From Erigeron canadensis (taxonomy: Eukaryota; Streptophyta; Magnoliopsida; Asterales; Asteraceae), in contig NC_057764.1 in the NCBI RefSeq assembly GCF_010389155.1, positions 17,422,001-17,486,000 of the forward strand: a DNA stretch of 64,000 nucleotides, read 5' to 3'. Within the stretch, counting starts at the first letter, position 1. Each line of letters opens with the position of its first letter. This document shows, piece after piece, positions 11,011 to 21,964 of this stretch. A model generated the notes under the pieces. The model searched no databases. It saw only the letters and a list, made by a program, of their open reading frames with translations, and was not told where the DNA came from. Both the position numbers and the translations under genes were made by a program.

Positions 11011-12150
11011 ATGGCTGCTGAAGGTGAGAATGGTTCTGGTTCTAATGAATCTAATCCTAATATTGCTACTCCTTTAAATACTAACCCTCCTCCTCCTCCT
11101 CCAGCTCCTGGAGCTAACCACGTTCATGTACATTACTCCAACTCTCCTGTTCCCAAATTCAATGGGAATGGTGAGACATTTGGTACATGGAAGGCTAGAA
11201 TGCTCTTGCATTTTGGTGGGATAGAGAGGTATATGTTGAAAATCCTTAAGGATGGACCATATATACCCATGTCCAGTGGTGTTAGCCCTCTTCTCGATCC
11301 CACTGGGAGAAGAGGCACCAGGGAAAAATCTGAGGAACATTGGTCAAATGAGGATCGCAGATTGGTTGATCTTGATACCAAACTGAAAAACATGATTCTT
11401 TCTACTATACCTGAGGAACTAATTCCTACCCTTGTGCTATTTTCTAGTGCAAAATCTACGTGGGATGAATTAGTTCTCCAGATTGAAGGAGGAAATGACA
11501 CCATTGTCACTAGAAAGGTTGCTCTCAACAAGAAGTATGAATCCTTCTTTGCTCTTCCCAATGAAAGTTTGACCGGTACTTATACCAAATTTACTGGCCT
11601 AATTAATCAACTTAGAGGCTTGGGAGTGGAGAAGGATAAGGATATTCTTCTTGAAAAATTCTGTGATGTTTTGCCATCCAAATGGGCACACATGGTTCTT
11701 GTCTTAAGACAAGGAAAGACCTTGCATAGCCATACTCTTGCCTCCCTTTATGGAGCCTTCAGATTCACTGAAGATAATGATGCTGCAAGATTACTGGCTG
11801 AGCAAGATGCTTTAAACCATGCTCAGAGTTCCAAGGCTGCCAACTTTTCTAGGCAACCTTGTGCTGTTTTAATGTCTACTGAGAATGTCCAGTCACATTC
11901 TATGAAGGAAATGTTAAACAACTTTTTGAACTCTGGCCTAACCACTAATCTCAGTGATGGTTGTGAGGAAACTGACGATGATGATCTGGTAGCCATGATT
12001 GCTAAAACCTTTAATAGGTTTAAGCATAAATCTAATCGATTTAATGGGTCCAATAATGCTTCCAATTCAATCTCTATGGATAAGGCTAATCTTACCTGCT
12101 ATAAATGTGGTAAGAAAGGCCATTTCATGAAGGAATGCAGATCTAGTTAG
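11011..12150 (+). CDS. Element B gag (capsid and zinc knuckle)
   Basis: Gag of a Ty1/copia element, 379 residues, starting at the first ATG after the primer-binding site. A Pro-rich N-terminus (residues 25-35) is followed by the UBN2-type capsid (FGTWKARMLLHF, about 55-255, including KSTWDELVLQIEG) and an acidic linker. The CCHC zinc knuckle CYKCGKKGHFMKEC lies at about 364-377, with all four zinc ligands present. The product would assemble the cytoplasmic virus-like particle and bind element RNA. The frame closes with TAG (12148-12150) but continues open in the same frame, so the stop is either a mutation or a readthrough point. Confidence 0.9.
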   Translation: MAAEGENGSGSNESNPNIATPLNTNPPPPPPAPGANHVHVHYSNSPVPKFNGNGETFGTWKARMLLHFGGIERYMLKILKDGPYIPMSSGVSPLLDPTGRRGTREKSEEHWSNEDRRLVDLDTKLKNMILSTIPEELIPTLVLFSSAKSTWDELVLQIEGGNDTIVTRKVALNKKYESFFALPNESLTGTYTKFTGLINQLRGLGVEKDKDILLEKFCDVLPSKWAHMVLVLRQGKTLHSHTLASLYGAFRFTEDNDAARLLAEQDALNHAQSSKAANFSRQPCAVLMSTENVQSHSMKEMLNNFLNSGLTTNLSDGCEETDDDDLVAMIAKTFNRFKHKSNRFNGSNNASNSISMDKANLTCYKCGKKGHFMKECRSS

Positions 12151-13416
12151 ATGAACAACCAAACTGGTCCTATTGTCCCAAACTTTGTTAAAACTAATAA
12201 TTATAAGGCCAAATACAAGAAACTTAAGGCCCAGATTGCTCTCATGTCTCTTGAACAAAATAATGAGAAAGAAAAGAACAAGTGCATGATGGCTCAAACT
12301 GAAGGGAAATGGGAACTCTCTGATGATTCATCTGATGATGAAGAAGAGATTAGAGATGTGTGTTTCATGGCATTGGAGAGTCAACAACCAGTGGTGAAAG
12401 ATGATGTTGTGTCAGGAAGATGGGTTGACATCATTTTAAAGAAGGTAAGGGACTATGATGTCGAAATTGATTCAGAATTGAAACTGGATATTGCTGAATC
12501 ATTAAATGATGACTTGTTATTTGTTGAAACCATAAGAACTGACTGTGAAAGATACTTAGAAACAGTTTTGGTTGAATTAAACAACATGAAAAGTCAAATA
12601 AATGATTTGCAAAGTGTCCAGTTGGCTCTTAAAGAGTCAGATTTGAAAAACGAGGCATTGGAAAGAGATAACCAAAAACTGAAATTTGATCTTGAAAAGG
12701 AACATATGGTTATCAATTCTTGGGTACAAGCATCTGGTAAAAATTATGACGCTTTTTCTAAAACCATTGATGCTCAAAAAACTGCCTGGAAATCTGGTGA
12801 TCTTCAGATGGCAGCTGTTTTACCCACAATTCACCAATTGCCAGAATCTATTAGAGTTGAAACACCTTATGATTCCTCTGGCACTGTCAAATCTGAATCC
12901 ACTAAGACCAACCCTGTTGAGATTAAAACTGGAGCAAAGAAGGCTAAAGCTCCAGTTAAAAAGGAATCTGGTGACAATCCTTTATCTCATAAGTCTAATG
13001 AGTCCTCAACTTTAAAGGCTAAAACCCCTGCTGAGCCCAAGTCCATAGGCCAGCAGCCTGATGAAAAAAACATTTTGTTAAAAATGGAGAATCAACTCCA
13101 AAATTTGTCAAGGCAGGTACAAAGTTGTACTGCCAGAATTAAAAATTTGGAAGGAGGTGCATCCTCCTCAGTTGAAAAACAAAATGTCAAAACCCCTCCT
13201 CAAAAACAAAAAATAAAACAATCAGCTTAGAAAGGAGCATATATCGAAAAGAAAAAGGAGGCCAATATTCCACTAAAACCAATTGTTTTTACTCTAGAAA
13301 CTGGAGAGAACCCTCCAGTTTCTTCATCCAGTTCAACACCCAGTCAAGCATCTGGGACTTCTCAGAAGAAGTCCAGTGGACCCATCAAGAAAAGATGGGT
13401 TCACAAAAATAACTGA
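12151..13416 (+). CDS. Element B gag tail, coiled-coil and Lys/Pro-rich
   Basis: Continuation of the gag frame after the in-frame TAG at 12148-12150. It is rich in Glu, Lys and Asn with heptad-like segments (about 12580-12760 and 13070-13160), then Ser, Thr and Pro. A second in-frame TAG occurs at 13228-13230, after which the frame stays open to TGA at 13414-13416. The last residues, KKRWVHKNN, match in position the KVWVPFRN end of D and the FKWVPKVG end of F, so 13416 is the natural end of gag. A TGCAG/G site follows at 13432-13436, and protease begins in the -1 frame. The function of this long tail is unknown. Confidence 0.75.
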
Positions 13417-13436
13417 TCACTTACTTGGGTGTGCAG

Positions 13437-15056
13437 GGCGATCGAAAGAAGAATATCTGGTATCTGGACAGCGCTGCTGGCCGGACTATGACCGGATGTA
13501 AGCCCCTGCTGGAAGAGTTCACTGTCTGCGATGGACCAGCGGTGACATTTGGTAATGATGGAAGTGGGAAAACTGAAGGATATGGTGTTGTTGACAATGG
13601 GCAGATTCAGTTCACTAAGGTTGCATTTGTCAATGGTTTGAAATATAACCTGATAAGTGTCAGTCAACTTTGTGATGATGGATATAGGGTACTGTTCGAC
13701 ATTGCTCAAGGCACTGTTTTTAACAAGGATTGGAAGGTAGTCATGATTGCACCAAGAAAAGGGAATGTGTACATCATGAACATGGAGCCTGCTCCAAAAG
13801 AGCATTGTTTCTATGTCAAGGCTGATGAGGACACCAACTGGCTGTGGCATAAACGGTTATCCCATCTTAACTTAAAAAATATTAACAAGTTGTCAAGAAA
13901 GCAACTGGTTGATGAGATACCTTTGTTTTCCTTTAAAAGGGAGAAGCCATGTCCAGGGTGTGAAATGGGCAAAAAGAAAAGAGCCAGTTTCAAGACCAGG
14001 TAGAATTTCAGTATCACTGAACCTCTTCACATGCTTCATATGGATCTTTTTGGTCCAGTGAATGTTCAAACTAAAGCTGGTAAGAGATACACTTTAGTTG
14101 TGGTCGATGAATACACCAGATTTTGTTGGGTGATATTTATCAGATCAAAGAGTGATGCACCTGGAGAAATTATCTCTCTCATCAAGCGAATTGAGCTCAA
14201 GTATACCAAGAAAGTGTGTCAGTTGCGAAGTGATAACGGTACAGAATTCATGAATAAAGAATTGGAAATATTTTGCCCTGACACTGGCATTTCTCAAAAC
14301 TTTTCGTCAGCTCGTTCTCCAGAACAAAATGGTGTGGTTGAAAGGAAGAATCGCACATTGATTGAAGCTGCCAGAAGTATGTTATCTGAATCTGGTCTTC
14401 CCACCTGTTTTTGGGCTGAAGCTGTGGCAACTGCATGTCACACCCAAAACCGGTCAGTTTATGTCAAGAGACACAGGAAGACTGCCTATGAAGTCCTCAG
14501 GAATCGTAAACCAAATATTGGATATTTCCATGTATTTGGTTGTCCAGTTTACATTTTAAACGATTCCAGTCAGTTGGGAAAATTTGATGCAAAAGCTGAC
14601 GAAGGTGTCTTTGTGGGGTATTCAGATATTAGAAAAGCCTATAGAGTTCATAATTATAGACTCCAAAAGGTACATGAGACAATTCATGTCACTTTTGATG
14701 AATCAAATGAAGCAATCAACAAAAGATCAACCCTTGATTTATCTTCAGTTATCCCAGTTGATTTTGGTGTATCTGGTAAGGTTCATCAATCAGATAGTAC
14801 ACCAGAAAATGTTTCCAGACATCAAGTCTTAGAACCAGTTAAGGAAAAGAAGAACTTCAGTGACACCTCATTTTATCCTTCTATCAGTTTTAACCTACCT
14901 GAAAAACTGGTAATTGGATCTGATGTACGCGCCACAACAACATCAGAACCAGTTCAAGCTTCTCCAGTTCTTCAAGATATACCTTTGTTTGAAGATAATC
15001 ATGTTAACTCTTCAGTTGACACTGATGATGAACGCGTTGATGTACTCGAAGACTAG
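13437..15056 (+). pseudogene. Element B protease-integrase (one stop)
   Basis: Protease core at about 13455-13690: WYLDSAAGRTMTG stands where the family has DSGC or DSGA, so the Gly after the catalytic Asp-Ser is Ala. Next is the pre-integrase zinc region (LWHKRLSHLN ... CPGCEMGKK), a TAG at 14001-14003, and the integrase core in the same frame. In the core HMDLFGPVNV and VVVDEYTRF hold the first Asp, LRSDNGTEF the second, and PEQNGVVERKNRTLIEA the Glu. The frame ends at 15056 in the acidic linker that would normally lead into RT, but no RT follows. Only the TAG breaks it; whether Ala is tolerated in the protease is unclear. Confidence 0.9.
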
Positions 15057-15677
15057 TCATTGATCAAATGGATCACATTTTTAGGGGGAAAAAGACTCAA
15101 AATATTTTTTCAAATAAAAATGCTTTTATTGAAAAATGCAACTGAAAGTCATCAGTTGAAACTAGCATCTAAATTTTCCAGTTTGCTAGTTTGGTCTTGT
15201 CTCAAAATGGTGGTCAGCCAGATTTCATAACGTTATGTTTTACTTGGTGGATACTTGTGACACGTGATGTTACTCGAGTGCTAACCTCGCACTCACGAAC
15301 GTCACCTGACATGTCTTACGTGTCAAGACTTTTGCTGAAATGTACTGCACTTTTTATGGGTATTGGTGAAGTTAGTGGGTGAGTGGGAATACCAGCCGTC
15401 GTAGCATTAAATGCTTGATGGGAGGTATTAAATATTTTTGAATTCTCAAAATTTTTGAAAATAACTTTTTACAAATTATTTCAAACTTTTGGGGACTAAA
15501 AATATCTTTTCGTATATATCTTGGCAATATTTTACTGCCTATATATACCCCCACCAAAATATCTGTCTCATTTACTTCTCTCAAAATTCCTTTCATTTAC
15601 TCCTCCAATCATTCACAATTCGAGATCCCTTTCTCTCTTTCTTCTTTAAGTCCAAAACCCTAAATCAAAATTCACAA
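15057..15677 (+). other. Element B spacer between integrase and ORF3
   Basis: The spacer contains a purine tract TAGGGGGAAAAAGA (15083-15096), which resembles a polypurine tract, shortly after the end of the integrase frame. AT-rich sequence follows, then a TATA box at 15540-15547 and a CT-rich, CCCTAAA-containing stretch just before the ORF3 start that looks like an ordinary plant 5' UTR. No coding frame is seen. Confidence 0.6.
15540..15547 (+). promoter_or_regulatory. Possible TATA box for element B ORF3
   Basis: TATATATA in the context CCTATATATACCCCC lies 130 bp before the ORF3 ATG (15678). Between them is a CT-rich leader with TTCTCTCTTTCTTC and AAAACCCTAAA. A second, weaker TATATAT lies at 15523. 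The arrangement suggests ORF3 may be transcribed from its own promoter; there is no expression evidence here. Confidence 0.5.
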
Positions 15678-18600
15678 ATGGCTCCTAAATCTTCTTCTTC
15701 TTCATCTCGTTCTCATGATGTGAATCTACTCACTGCTGAGTACAATCCATCACAAAATGTTATTCGTGCCACTGGTGCTCCCATAAGTTCTAAACTTATT
15801 AAATTAAATCCAAATAATCCAATGGCATCTCTCCAAGGGCTCCAGGCCGCTGACTCTCTTATAGGGAAAATCCAATCCTTTCTTCGGATTTCTCCCCTCA
15901 GCGATGCCTTCTCTTTGAATCCACACAAGCTATTTCATGACTACTTGTGTGAATTCTGGTACACTGCCTCTCTTTCTGAGGACTGCTCATCCATCTCCTT
16001 TTCTCTAAAGGATGGGTCAGTCCCGTGTACCATCACCACTGAAACATTGAGGGAAGCCCTTAACCTCAATTACTGGAGACATAATGAAAATCCAGTGGTG
16101 ATTTCCTCCAACATAAATTTCTGCCAGGTCTTCCTTGATATGGGAAATAAGGAGATGGTGGAGGGGGATGTTTTGAAGACCAAGGGGTCCATTACAATGA
16201 AAGGGCTTTCACCATCCTGGAAGTTCTTTATGGTCCACTTGGTGGAAAGTTTGGGAGGGAGTTCTGGTGGCTTGGACCAGATAAACTCCTTCCAGGCGGA
16301 GATGGCTTACTACTGCTGGAATGGACTGAGGGTGGACTTTGCAGGTATTTTGTTCAGAAGCCTGGTGTTCAAGCTGAAGGGCAACTGGGGTCCTTGTGTC
16401 CCCTTTTCAAGATTCATGTCCCTTTGTTTCATTCAGATTCTGGGCAGAGAAGAGTACAACAACACTCAATCCTTGTTGTCTGTGCCAGAACTATTGAGGA
16501 ATCTGGACAACCTGGTGTCCACTTTTGATGAAGTCCAGATGTCCCCGAGAATGATCTTTGCATTCTCTAAAACTGATGCACCACAATCTGGTGAGTCAGA
16601 AAGGCAACTGGGCGGGCCTCAAAATAATGAGGGACCCATCGGTTCGTCTACTGGAGCGGTAACTGTGGCAGAAGCGGGAGTCCAGGCGATTCCTAAAGCA
16701 AGAAGATCTTCTAAAAGCAGAAGGAGATTAAGATCTGGACTTGCTGCACCTGACCAGTCACAATCTGTGACAATGGTCCCTGAAGCCACTGCCGGTGATA
16801 TTGCAACTGAGGATAGAGCAGTTGTAGTTGAGGCACCAGTCACCTCTGTCCAGGGAGAAGATGCTTCGGCAACGGATCCTAGAACTGATGATACCATTGA
16901 GGCAACTCAAACTGGTCATCAGGAGTCTGAACAACTTGTTCAGCCACCCCCAACATTTATGGATCTTGGCATAAATGAGGGTGAGTTTCAGCTTGAGTCT
17001 TCGGACTCATCTGAGACGGAATTTGACCAGGAGATGGCTGATGCAACTGTACTTGATCAGCTCCCTTCTCTCCTGGTCAACCCCAAGAACCACATGTTTC
17101 AGTTTCCCCAATAAATGTACAAAGCTTAGATATACCTCCAATATTCGCCTCTCACCAACTACCTTCCTTTATGGGTGTGCCTAGAAATTGACACATCCTA
17201 ACCCCACCATCGCCGTCGTTCACACCTGAGCACTCTCAGCATGAACGACACATTGAATCTCTTCCCTTCATTTCTACAACCCCTCCTCTTATGTCAACTG
17301 ATGCTACTGCAACTGGAGAACCAAATATTGTCATACCTCGTCCAGTTGCACCTGTAGCTTTTTCGGCTGGTCCAGTGACACCTTCTCCTCAGTCATTGGA
17401 AAGCCAATTTGTGTCTTTTCAAGCCGATCTCTCGAACCTTCTCGCGAGGGTGGAAGAGATTCAAAAGATACTCGATAAGAACACCAAGTCCCTCTCCAGG
17501 TACCACAAGGATCATTTGCAAAATATTAAAGTGGTTGACCTGGGGATCAACAAGTTCTCTGCCAATGAGGACTTGGTGTTTGGCAAGCTGAACGAGTTAG
17601 TGGAATCCTCCAATCAACTGGCAACATCTTTAAGGGAGGCATTCGCACTGACTCAATCTAGAGTCACATCTTCAATATCCAACCTGCTGAATAGTATTGT
17701 CAGATCATCAGAGGTTGATATTAAGAATCTGGAAAGGCAGGTGCAAGATTTATGTAACAAACCTGGCCTAGATGTGACAGAGCTTGGCAGTCAGTTGGCC
17801 TCTTCAGTGGGTCTAAAGATCGAAGAAACTTTGGCTGCCAGTGAGAACAATTTGATTGAAAAGGTGATGTCTGAGATAACCAAGATTGCAGCGCCCCAGG
17901 TCGATCTCACTCCTATTACATCTGAGATCGATCGGTTGAGGTGCAGTCTGGATACACTGGCCAGCAAAGTGTCTGAACACTCAACTGCTATATCTGATCT
18001 GACCACTGAAGTTGGCAAAGGAAGGGAGGTTGAAAGTGTTAAGGAAGTCCCTGCAACTGGGCTCTCTTCAGATGATCTCTCAATACTTAAACAGATTTTA
18101 AAGAGTCAAGAGCAGACAAGTGGAAATGTTATGACTCAGTCTCAAGAGATAAATCATCTATGGAGGACAGTTCGCATTATTTGTGGAGTCTTCAAAGAGT
18201 GCAAAACAATGCAATCATGGCAGCCTCTAGATTGCTTGCCCTCTAGTCATGCCGATTTTGAAGCCATCAGGCAAGGACTAGATGCTGCCAAGGGGGAAAG
18301 GTCGGTACATGCCCCTCGCACTCTTGTGGAGACTTCAGGTAAAGGGAAGGAGATTGTGGCGGCTACCAGTACTGAGGCTGGTGAGCAGGAGATTGAGATG
18401 TTTGATGATGTAGTGGTTGGGAGTGTTGATAAGGGAAAGGCCATTGCTGATGAATCTATGGAACCGGCCACCGATGCACCAATGTTGGAAACTGGCAATG
18501 TTGATTTGTTGCCTCCAGTTACTGAAAGTGAGAGTCAGAAATTAGCAAGAGTGGGATAACCGGTCAAGGAAAGGGAGAAACAGATGAAGGTGAACCAATT

Positions 18601-19405
18601 TGAATCAAGAAGAAGTCTTCCAACCCCTCTTGTTGATATCACTGATGCTCAACTCCTTGGCTTGACACTTGTTGAATACAAGAAGATCAAAGAAGATCCA
18701 AGAATAGTCAATGCACTGAAGGAGATGCTTGAAGTTGAACTGGACAAACACTACCAAGATGATGAGGCTAAACTGGATGCAAAGTGTTTGAATGTGTCGG
18801 TGGAAAAGGCCAGAGAGATTAGGTCTGAAGGGATTCTCAAGAGAACTGAGCAGGTAAAGAAGGCGGTCACCAAAGTGTTGAATCCACCCAAGTCCAAAGG
18901 AAGAAAACAAAAGGCCTTGCCAAGAGATGCAAATCTGAGGACTTGGGTAGAACCATCTGAACCCACAACTGATGATATTCGAGCTGCTACACAAAAGCTG
19001 AGCACGAGCAAAATCAAACTGACAAATGAATCTGAAGCTCGCACATATATGTCAGATGTACAACGTCGAAGGCACAATAGAGGCAAGATTACAGATGTTA
19101 AGGTTTCGATCAAGCCTGGTGCCAAGCATTTTGTTGTTGAGGTACAATACTTTGGTGGGCCTAAGAGAACAACTGAGAACCCGGATGTCCATCAGTATGG
19201 TCATTCCGAACATGTAGAGATGTTGAGGTTGCTGGAGGGGAGACAGAGGAAGAATAAGGTTGAAAAAGGCTGGGAGTATGTATTGCAAAATCTTATCAAG
19301 TTCAAGGAAAACATTGAAGAAAGATTAGGCCTTGATCCTGAAGATACTCAGCCAATTTCATCAGTCACAAAGAGAAGGAAAACTGGCGAAGGGCCATCTG
19401 TTTAA
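15678..19405 (+). pseudogene. Element B ORF3, long extra protein after integrase
   Basis: Open in long pieces: 15678-17114 (479 codons), then after a frameshift near 17090 a second frame with TGA at 17189-17191 and TAA at 18557-18559, ending at 19405. Joined length is about 1,240 codons. The N-terminal domain (residues 1 to ~290) contains IQSFLRISPLSDAFSLNP and LCEFWYTA, then TLREALNLN, then GGLDQIN, then FAGILFRSLVFKLKG and FSRFMSLCFIQILGREEY; each segment has a counterpart in D's ORF3. A disordered Ser/Thr-rich part, a long coiled coil (about 17400-18160), and a basic C-terminal domain follow. No signal peptide or membrane helix is seen, so this is not a typical env. The start is the first ATG after the UTR-like stretch. 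Function unknown. Confidence 0.75.
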
Positions 19406-19678
19406 GTTTTCCTTCTAAATACGTGCTTGTAATTTTGTATACTCTCTTGTAACTTATTTGTAAATGTTGTGTATATACAAGTTGCCAGATTGTAACTCAC
19501 AAGTAAGATATCTGATAAGATCTACAAACAATTAAAACAAAATCCAAGACATTTGATGATCTATAAAAATGTCTTGGAAACTTAATAGGTTTTATCAAAC
19601 TCAAGTATTTCAAACTTAAACTTGTATAGAAACAAGTTTGAAAACACTTGACAATATTTCAGGACAATTAGGGGAATT
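19406..19678 (+). other. Element B 3' untranslated tail and polypurine tract
   Basis: Noncoding tail between ORF3 and the 3' LTR. The purine-rich word TTAGGGGAA lies directly before the LTR (19669-19677) and is the probable plus-strand primer, weaker than the AAGGGGGAG tracts of D and F. Confidence 0.7.
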
Positions 19679-20653
19679 TGTTAGGTCCAGTTTAAGATAA
19701 ACTGGAGCTCTCCAGTGACATCTGGAGAGCATGAGGAATTGTCCGAAATATTAGAAGTCCAGTTGCATTGTACAGGTTTAGCAACTGATGACTTCCTCCA
19801 GTTGAGATCAGCAGACTAGAATCTGAAGACCTTCCAGATGAAGTCAAAGACAACAAATGGAAGATAGAGATTGGCAATGGCAGCGAAGCCCAGTTGACAA
19901 TCTACCAGATTAATCAACTGGAGAATCCTCCAGTGTAAATGCTCTTACAAAGCTTTACACTGATTACGAGGAGGACCTTTTTACTCTACATCCTTTTAAC
20001 CGGACAATGATATTGTCTTTGGATAAAGGTGCAAAGATGTAGAGTGGTTGAATAAAGTAACCTTTTGTCTTACTTTATTTAGCGCACACAAAGGATTATT
20101 TAAACAATACTTTTGTGTGCTGTCAACCATATTTGTATGTCGAAGTTGAGATTCCCATGCTCAATCTTCGACTATAAATAAAGGTCCTTGCACAAGAAGA
20201 GAACAACAACTTTGCAAAATACATATATTCTGCAATATTGGTGAACTTGTGCAATATTCTCTCAATCGCAAAAAGGAACATTTCACAACTCTAAGTGTTT
20301 CGATTGTTTAGGAGAATTTCCAAGTTTAGATCAATTGTAATTCATGGGTTGTTAGGATATTTACATTCATGTATTATCTTGGTTCCGCAACAACCTTGTA
20401 TTTTATTTAAACAAGTAATAAATAAAATACACTTGAAAATTACATATTGTCTCACCAGTTTACATACTTGTCACTTATGTTATTGCAGTGTGTTAATTTA
20501 CATATTTTGTCACCTTTATTCATTAACTCCAGTTAACTTGGTACACGATCAATCTAAACTGGTCGCATCCAAATTAATTGATCGTGTTGCAAAGTTCTCA
20601 CCATTGACATAGAGGTGTCTTCAGCACCCATCTAGTAATAGTTGGGACTTACA
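19679..20653 (+). repeat. Element B 3' LTR
   Basis: 975 bp, TGTTAGGTCC to GACTTACA, TATA at 20173-20180. Compared with the 5' LTR it has a 4-bp insertion (near 20368), a 2-bp deletion (near 20600) and about a dozen point changes. The target duplication TTTAT follows at 20654-20658. Confidence 0.97.
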
Positions 20654-20695
20654 TTTATTTCTAAGGAGTTCGTGAACTTTACTAGCTTTAAGAAA

Positions 20696-21287
20696 ATGAC
20701 GTCACAGTTACCCGCAACTTATCAGGCGTTGCTAAGTCAAATGATTCTGATAAATCATCAAACCAGAAAGGCCAACTTACCACCAAAGTTGATAAGCCTT
20801 GACAGATACTTCATTTGGAAGGGCAGATTCGAGTAATACTGTAGACTGATGGATGTGAGGATGTGGATACGCATTACAAACGGTTATACTCCTCCAAAAG
20901 TAACAGGTGATACATCAAGTTCGGGTAGTGCTAGGCTGGCTACATATGAACAAATGGATGTTGATAAGAAGAAAGATTATGAAGCTGAAAGCAACGCATT
21001 GGGTTCGCTCCGAATGGCTCTCCAAGGGGAAGTTCTGCATCTGTTTGAAAAGTATGATACAGAAAAAGGCTTATGGGATGCACTCAAAGAGCATTGTGAA
21101 GGTGACACCAATCTCAAGAAGAGTAGGAAAGATTTGTTAAAAAAGCAGTATTATGTGTTCACTAGCTTCAAAGATGAAACTCTTGATGAGACGCTGGTTC
21201 ATTACAGTCATCTGCTGATTGAGCTTGCCTACTTTAGGTATAATCCGGATCCAGAAGACGTGACCGAGAAGTTGTTGGAGTCACTTC
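20696..21287 (+). pseudogene. Element C gag, 5' part
   Basis: Gag capsid start of element C. The ATG at 20696 follows the leader that resumes after B. It shows FIWKGRFE, then a TAA stop at 20834-20836, then in the same frame MDVRMWIRITNGY, EKGLWDALKEHCEG, ETLDETLVHYSHLL and EKLLESL. The frame is cut at 21287 by the insertion of D. It continues in the same frame at 58745 after D's 3' LTR once the ACTTC duplication is counted. Typical UBN2-type capsid; the TAA stands inside the region just before the conserved MDVRMW. Confidence 0.9.
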
Positions 21288-21950
21288 TGTAGATGCAGAT
21301 TCGTTGTGACAATCGCAACATAGATTTTATTATTGTTTATGTTTTTAGGAACTTGTTTGTAATCATTTAAATAAGAACTTGTGTTAATATTTAATGATTA
21401 CGTTTGAACTTCAATATTATATCTGTTTATGTGTTTGTGTGTTATATATTGTTTTCCAGGTACAAAAACATAGAATCAAGGTTTATAAGTGTCGTAGAAC
21501 ACTTAAACGGTGATTGGATGTTATGTACGAGTCAAACAAAGAACTAATGGTCGTCCCTTGTGCTGACGTCATCAGCATGTAGGATGAACCTCGTGCTGAC
21601 GTCAGCACGAGGCACAACGATTAGTTATTGTTCGGGCCTAATTACGCAATTAAGGCCTAAGCCCACACAAACCTAATATCAATTAGTATAAATACAAGAC
21701 CTAATCTACGAAATTAGGTTAATAATTTACGAATTCTTGAGAGTTATTCATGAATTAACGATCTAAGGTTCTTTGTTCCTTCGTGTGATCTCCTACACGA
21801 ACCACAAGCCTTGTGCATCTCTTTGGGTTGGTTAATTGATCATTAATCAACGAAAGGCAATAGTAATCTAGTTATCTCAAGAGGATTCCGCACTCTTGAC
21901 ATAACGGATCACGTCTTATTACGATCCACGCAACAATAGGGCACCTTACA
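21288..21950 (+). repeat. Element D 5' LTR
   Basis: 663 bp from TGTAGATGCAG to GCACCTTACA. TATA box TATAAATA is at 21687-21694. U3 holds TGACGTCA at 21564-21571 and a perfect 24-bp palindrome centred on a second TGACGTCA (21589-21612). The sequence TTTTCCAGGTAC near 21456-21466 is a splice-acceptor-like site that reads TTTTGCAGGTAC in the 3' LTR. Confidence 0.97.
21589..21612. promoter_or_regulatory. 24-bp perfect palindrome with TGACGTCA core
   Basis: The two halves CCTCGTGCTGAC and GTCAGCACGAGG are exact reverse complements. The core TGACGTCA is the classical bZIP (TGA/CRE-type) binding sequence. It lies 75 bp upstream of the LTR TATA box and is conserved in the 3' LTR at 58379-58402. Confidence 0.8.
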
Positions 21951-21952
21951 AG

Positions 21953-21964
21953 TGGTATCAGAGC
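21953..21964 (+). other. Element D primer-binding site
   Basis: TGGTATCAGAGC two bases after the 5' LTR end, complementary to tRNA-iMet. Confidence 0.95.

Larger units (their letters stand above)
9980..20653 (+). mobile_element. Element B: Ty1/copia element lacking reverse transcriptase
   Basis: Complete from LTR to LTR (9980-10952 and 19679-20653), flanked by the perfect 5-bp target duplication TTTAT (9975-9979 and 20654-20658). Gene order is gag, a gag tail, protease, integrase, and then directly a long extra ORF (ORF3). No RT or RNase H motif ([20 protein letters not shown] types) occurs anywhere inside. The LTRs differ by about 13-14 substitutions and two small indels by eye (about 1.4%), the youngest value among the pairs I counted. 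With gag and integrase but no polymerase it must be non-autonomous. Confidence 0.95.

Noticed and set aside
15489..15677. Upstream extension of the B ORF3 frame to 15489
   Set aside because: The extension covers the TATA box and UTR-like stretch. The ATG at 15678 starts a sequence comparable to D's ORF3 N-terminus.
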